Shown: one piece after another, positions 61,401 through 64,000 of the stretch | Position numbering within the stretch: position 1 is the stretch's first letter | Layout of the letters: every line of letters starts with the position of its first letter | Translations under genes and position numbers: made by a program | Source of the DNA: Elysia chlorotica | Lineage: Eukaryota > Mollusca > Gastropoda > Plakobranchidae | Length of the DNA: 64,000 nt | NCBI GenBank assembly: GCA_003991915.1 | Contig: RQTK01000032.1 | Coordinates: 354,920-418,919, forward strand | Reading direction: 5' to 3' | Notes under the pieces: generated by a model | The model's input: the letters and a program-made list of their open reading frames with translations, nothing else | Database searches by the model: none | Told to the model about the DNA's origin: nothing

Positions 61401-62055
61401 TTGAGTGTCTGAAAGCAGTCCTGGGTGGAAAGACGATTTCATCGTTGACTAGATGATTTATCATAATGAAATCAAGATATTTAATTATTAATAATCCCTC
61501 GCGAGACATGGGTATGTTGGTGTTAAGACTAGTATGCATAATAGTCTTGTTGTTTAAGATGGGCGTTTAAAAACAAATAAACATACTAGATGAAGCCCCA
61601 AACTTATGAGCGGACTACGTTAAGGTGATTGACAACGGTGGGCAATAAATATTTCCGATCGCAAGGAGTAAGGCCGACAATTGGATCAAGAGGACATCAG
61701 TTTTTAAAAGAAATCCCTGTTCGAAACCCAACGATAGGTCAAAAATGTATTTGTCTGATTTCGCCCCCCCCCCTCTCCCCCCTTTAAAGACTTTTATTCC
61801 TTTTAGTGTACCAAGCTTTCGTTCAGAAAGTTCATAGAGAAGTCTCACCTGGATCTTGCCGCGCCTCCGGTGCTCCGCCAGGATGTGCGAGTCCCGCTTG
61901 TGGCGCGGGATGGGGTTCCTGGGGCGGCCGCACTTGCGCTTGAGCCTCAGCCCCTCCCCGGGTTGGCGCGGCTGTCCATCTGACTGGACGTCTGACACTT
62001 GTGGCAGCGTTGTGGGCTCCACTGGACAGTACAGGGCGGACGGCGGGACGGGACC
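56722..62055 (-). CDS. bHLH-leucine-zipper transcription factor, Mondo/Mlx-like (5' incomplete)
   Basis: Minus-strand exons 61849-62055, 61336-61420, 60701-60800, 59982-60102 and 59459-59591, then a terminal region 56722-59071, join with matching phases. The first encodes a Pro-rich stretch and the basic region HILAEHRRRGKIQ, keeping the H-E-R-R contacts of E-box binders. The next two give helix 1 (DCFQTLKTIV), loop, helix 2 and a heptad zipper (VVRLDSTLDNLRAEIASLN). The following exons encode FCSFVTSHPEKREGWTANSI and FLGIAERLFDSYKQSV up to WAISTFSVNNLRE, which resembles the dimerisation/cytoplasmic-localisation domain after the zipper in Mondo and Mlx proteins. A nuclear regulator binding CACGTG-type sites as a heterodimer is the inference. 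The start and N-terminal exons are missing, and the terminal region changes frame twice. Confidence 0.72.
58268..58718 (-). CDS. Terminal region, second frame
   Basis: Open from about 58718 (after a stop at the upstream side) to TGA at 58268; polar, Ser- and Tyr-rich (SSSVDFFQSTPVDRK, HISSEKEEYEIYKTY, SLPHSRTNSPPAVF). It begins where the first frame ends and overlaps the third frame, so one-base shifts or unrecognised small introns must link them. Confidence 0.5.
58680..59071 (-). CDS. Terminal region, first frame
   Basis: Acceptor CTCATCCACCAG at 59072, in phase with the exon ending at 59459. About 130 Ser/Thr/Asp-rich codons (STTSSTLPLSSGDKTTSSF) end at TAG (58680-58682). If the assembly is right, the protein could end here. 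Confidence 0.6.
59459..60102 (-). CDS. Two exons of the Mondo/Mlx-like post-zipper domain
   Basis: Exon 59982-60102 (acceptor TTTTAACTCCAG, donor ATC|GTATCC, 40 codons after completing a split Lys) and exon 59459-59591 (acceptor CTTAATCACCAG, donor GAAG|GTGAGT, 44 codons plus one base). Shared pattern with the family: aromatic-rich F-x-x-(F/Y)-V, a Trp, I-x-x-L-F-x-S-(F/Y), a Trp near the middle of the next helix, and a closing L-R-E. The GTATCC donor is weak but keeps phase 0. Confidence 0.7.
60701..60800 (-). CDS. Helix 2 and leucine-zipper exon
   Basis: Acceptor CCCTTCGCAG, donor AA|GTAGGT. It encodes AVDHCKFLQREVVRLDSTLD and NLRAEIASLNQDI, with leucines or similar residues at heptad spacing. 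Reading through the donor would hit TAG at once, which supports the splice. Confidence 0.82.
60895..60965 (-). repeat. tRNA-like SINE head in intron
   Basis: GAGATTCAAACCTCGGG inverted B box, CCTCCTGCTCGTCAG core, then GACTGAGTTGATA. It lies between exons 60701-60800 and 61336-61420. Confidence 0.6.
61336..61420 (-). CDS. Helix 1 and loop exon
   Basis: Acceptor CTTTCCACCCAG, donor AATG|GTAAGC; 28 codons plus one base. It encodes DCFQTLKTIVPRYPADSG then RNSKSNVLLN, the end of helix 1, the loop and the start of helix 2 (S-K-x-x-x-L pattern). Confidence 0.82.
61849..62055 (-). CDS. DNA-binding basic-region exon
   Basis: Acceptor CTGTGTCCCCACAG, donor ATCCAG|GTGAGA; 69 codons, phase 0 at both ends. 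It encodes a Pro-rich lead, the Lys/Arg run LRLKRKCGRPRNP that may act as a nuclear localisation signal, and the basic region KRDSHILAEHRRRGKIQ. GC-rich against an AT-rich surround. Confidence 0.83.
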
Positions 62056-62560
62056 CTGTGGGGACACAGTGTGGACACATGATATGGAGACTTATTTCTT
62101 TTTGATAAGATAAGGTAAAATTACTTTATTTATCCTTTTGGGTGGACTTGTAAACGGATAAGACGAATGGACTTTGTTAATATTTTATTTGGACTATGAT
62201 TAACTACCGTTGCTGGTTTGTGTAGTGGGGTGGGGAACAGAAGGACAAAATGGCGACAAAATGTGAACACCTGCTGTCTCTTGACTGAATGATCCTGAGG
62301 GACATACTCAAGCTTTGGAAAATATATATGTCCTAATTTTGTGGCTCCACTGAGTGCTGCAAGACGGGTGGGAGGATGGGACTCCGTGGAGACACACAAT
62401 CATGAGGATAGATGTGGAGTCTTTTTTTCAAAATAAGGATCGCCTAGCGGACTAAGCCAAGGTTTAAAAAAACGTTTTTGTTTTTTGGCATTATTTGGAA
62501 TTCGGATGAAGACTGTTGCTCCACTGAGAAGTATGAAATCTGGAAACTCTTGCTTTAGGG
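62000..62560. repeat. Decayed tandem duplication over the basic-region exon edge
   Basis: The stretch from GTGGGCTCCACTGG through the acceptor (GACGGGACCCTGTGGGGAC, then ATGGAGACTT) recurs diverged at 62340-62430 (GTGGCTCCACTGA, GGATGGGACTCCGTGGAGAC, TGTGGAGTCTT). Further pieces (TTATTTGGA-CTGTTGCT) recur at 62184 and 62490. The second copy has lost the coding frame. Confidence 0.55.
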
Positions 62561-62997
62561 ATGGTTACCTACCATCTGAAATATTTAGCGATCTGTGCTT
62601 TTGTTTAAGATGAATGCTCGAAACTTGACATGCTTGTAGGTCAAGGTGAAAAGTTAGGATGAAAATATAAAAGTGAGAAGACTTAGTAAGGAATAAGAAT
62701 TGAAAGCGAAACGGGAGAAATGAGAACTTAGAAGGATACACAAGGCTCTAAACATAACACTAAAGGATTGCGTGACGATCACCTGAACGAGCGGTGGTTA
62801 AGAAGTGGTTACAGGCCATGACCTTGGTGGCCCTGAGTAAATCCACTTGTATGTCACAGTGATCTAGCCCACTCTGCTAATCAAGAGCCTTCTGTTTATG
62901 ACAGGTGATTTCCAAAAAAATACCGCTTCAGCAGAAGTCAGTGATAATTGAGCCTACCCACACACAAAAAACGCTGACCAATTCATCCGAATGATTA

Positions 62998-63236
62998 GCA
63001 AGGTGGCTCAGTCGGTAGAGCGCGCGAGTTCTAACCTAAAGGTGCCGGGATCAAACCTCGATCAGGCCGCCCTGTTCCCTACATGCTGAATCGGTGTCAG
63101 TGTAATGTGATGGGCTGGGACAGTTCTCCTGGTACTCCCCCTTTTCCTTCTATATGACAGCGCGTAAAGTTCCCATACGATAGTCTTACAACCTGCCTAC
63201 GAAACAGTTGAGAGACCAACAAACCAATCAACCAAT
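62998..63236 (+). mobile_element. SINE, diverged, nearly complete
   Basis: Head AAGGTGGCTCAGTCGGTAGA with B box GGGATCAAACCTCG, junction TGAATCGGTGTCAGTGTAATG, GGCTGGGACAGT, body and a CAACAAACCAATCAACCAAT tail. Confidence 0.85.
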
Positions 63237-63767
63237 ATTCACTGAAGCAGAAAAACATTTGCATAAAGGGTCAGACTGACATTTTATCATACGACCGCTT
63301 GGAACAATGTGGATCTGATTTTGCATACAGCACGCAACCACATGCTTACGACCCCGTCTGAACGTACAATAGGGCTTTAAGCACCATTCTAGTCTGTCAT
63401 TACTTTTCTACAACATTTTAATATATAAATTTATTGATTAAATCTACTCTTATTACGCCAAAATGTGCGCGCTTGATCAATTAGGTGACATCTGACATGG
63501 TCTGTATATAATGAGGCATAGGTAACAAATAGCAGACACCGCTTCTGTGTAGGGAATGTAAAGGTTTCTACCGGCTACCTGCAACATTGCGGGAAAATAC
63601 AAACCGTGATTTTCACTAAACTTAACTGGACATGACTCTAAAGAATAATATTTCTTCAATGGCCATAAAATTCGAACAATTGCCCTTTCCGTTCCTTTAT
63701 CAGTAGTCACCGGTTATTTTACGTTGCTAATTTCCCGAAGAATCTTATTCGGAGACAGTGGTATATG
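63237..63767. other. No gene recognised
   Basis: AT-rich. The 5' exons of the bHLH gene were searched for here by eye without success. Confidence 0.35.
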
Positions 63768-63835
63768 AAGGGCTTTGAACCTCAGACCTCCTGCTCGCCA
63801 GTCTGTAACACTACCGTCTGAGCTATCAAAATATA
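63768..63835 (-). repeat. tRNA-like SINE head
   Basis: GGCTTTGAACCTCAGACC inverted B box with the CCTCCTGCTC core, then GTCTGAGCTATCA inverted A box. Confidence 0.6.
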
Positions 63836-64000
63836 ACGCTCCAATTCGTGCCAACGTCAACTCATAAGTGAACATGTTTTGTTTTATTACTAGAAAAAAA
63901 AGAACTATTGATATAATTAACTTTTGTCGCGAAATTCTTGCGATAAAATTACGAGGGCCAACTCGATTGAGAGGAGTTGGAGTAGCTTATCGGTTTGAGA

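Noticed and set aside
63001..63070. Genuine tRNA gene
   Set aside because: A and B boxes are present, but the sequence continues into the SINE junction and body and the acceptor stem does not pair, so it is a SINE head.

Overview
The window looks like nuclear DNA from an invertebrate animal, most likely a mollusc and probably a gastropod. The support is: genes split by GT-AG introns with very low coding density; a dense load of simple-sequence repeats, minisatellites and tRNA-headed SINEs; and recurrent CTAGATCT-type words. The species call is inference. Assembly gaps lie at 23948-24424 and 35445-35511, both inside microsatellites.

Three gene models have splice sites and codon phases that fit together, all on the minus strand. 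(1) 2454-5211 is the 3' part of a small multi-pass membrane protein of unknown family; the second of its two introns in view carries a 27-bp minisatellite that runs almost up to the acceptor. (2) 11131-14218 is an apparently complete 660-codon secreted, cysteine-rich protein with a signal peptide and a likely GPI-anchor tail. (3) 56722-62055 is a bHLH-leucine-zipper transcription factor whose post-zipper region resembles the Mondo/Mlx dimerisation domain, followed by a very long Ser/Pro-rich terminal region that is open only across three successive reading frames. Its 5' exons lie beyond the right edge or were not found.

The middle (about 17.5-55.6 kb) is repeat-rich and has no convincing gene. 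It holds: a 6.5-kb structure with roughly 0.8-kb terminal inverted repeats (27315-33840); a second copy of its interior without those repeats (38488-40885); a tandem duplication spanning a gap (34735-36240); a 36-bp minisatellite (34193-34655); many SINEs of one tRNA-headed family, two with clean target-site duplications; and a decayed LINE reverse-transcriptase fragment (54950-55560). A large 43-bp minisatellite (8469-9919) lies between genes 1 and 2.

The genes do not form an operon or an evident pathway. The points most worth attention are the divergent Mondo/Mlx-like factor and its broken-frame tail, the minisatellite that supplies repeated branchpoint-like motifs next to a splice acceptor, and the long-inverted-repeat element. 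All family assignments come from reading the sequence; no database search was possible.
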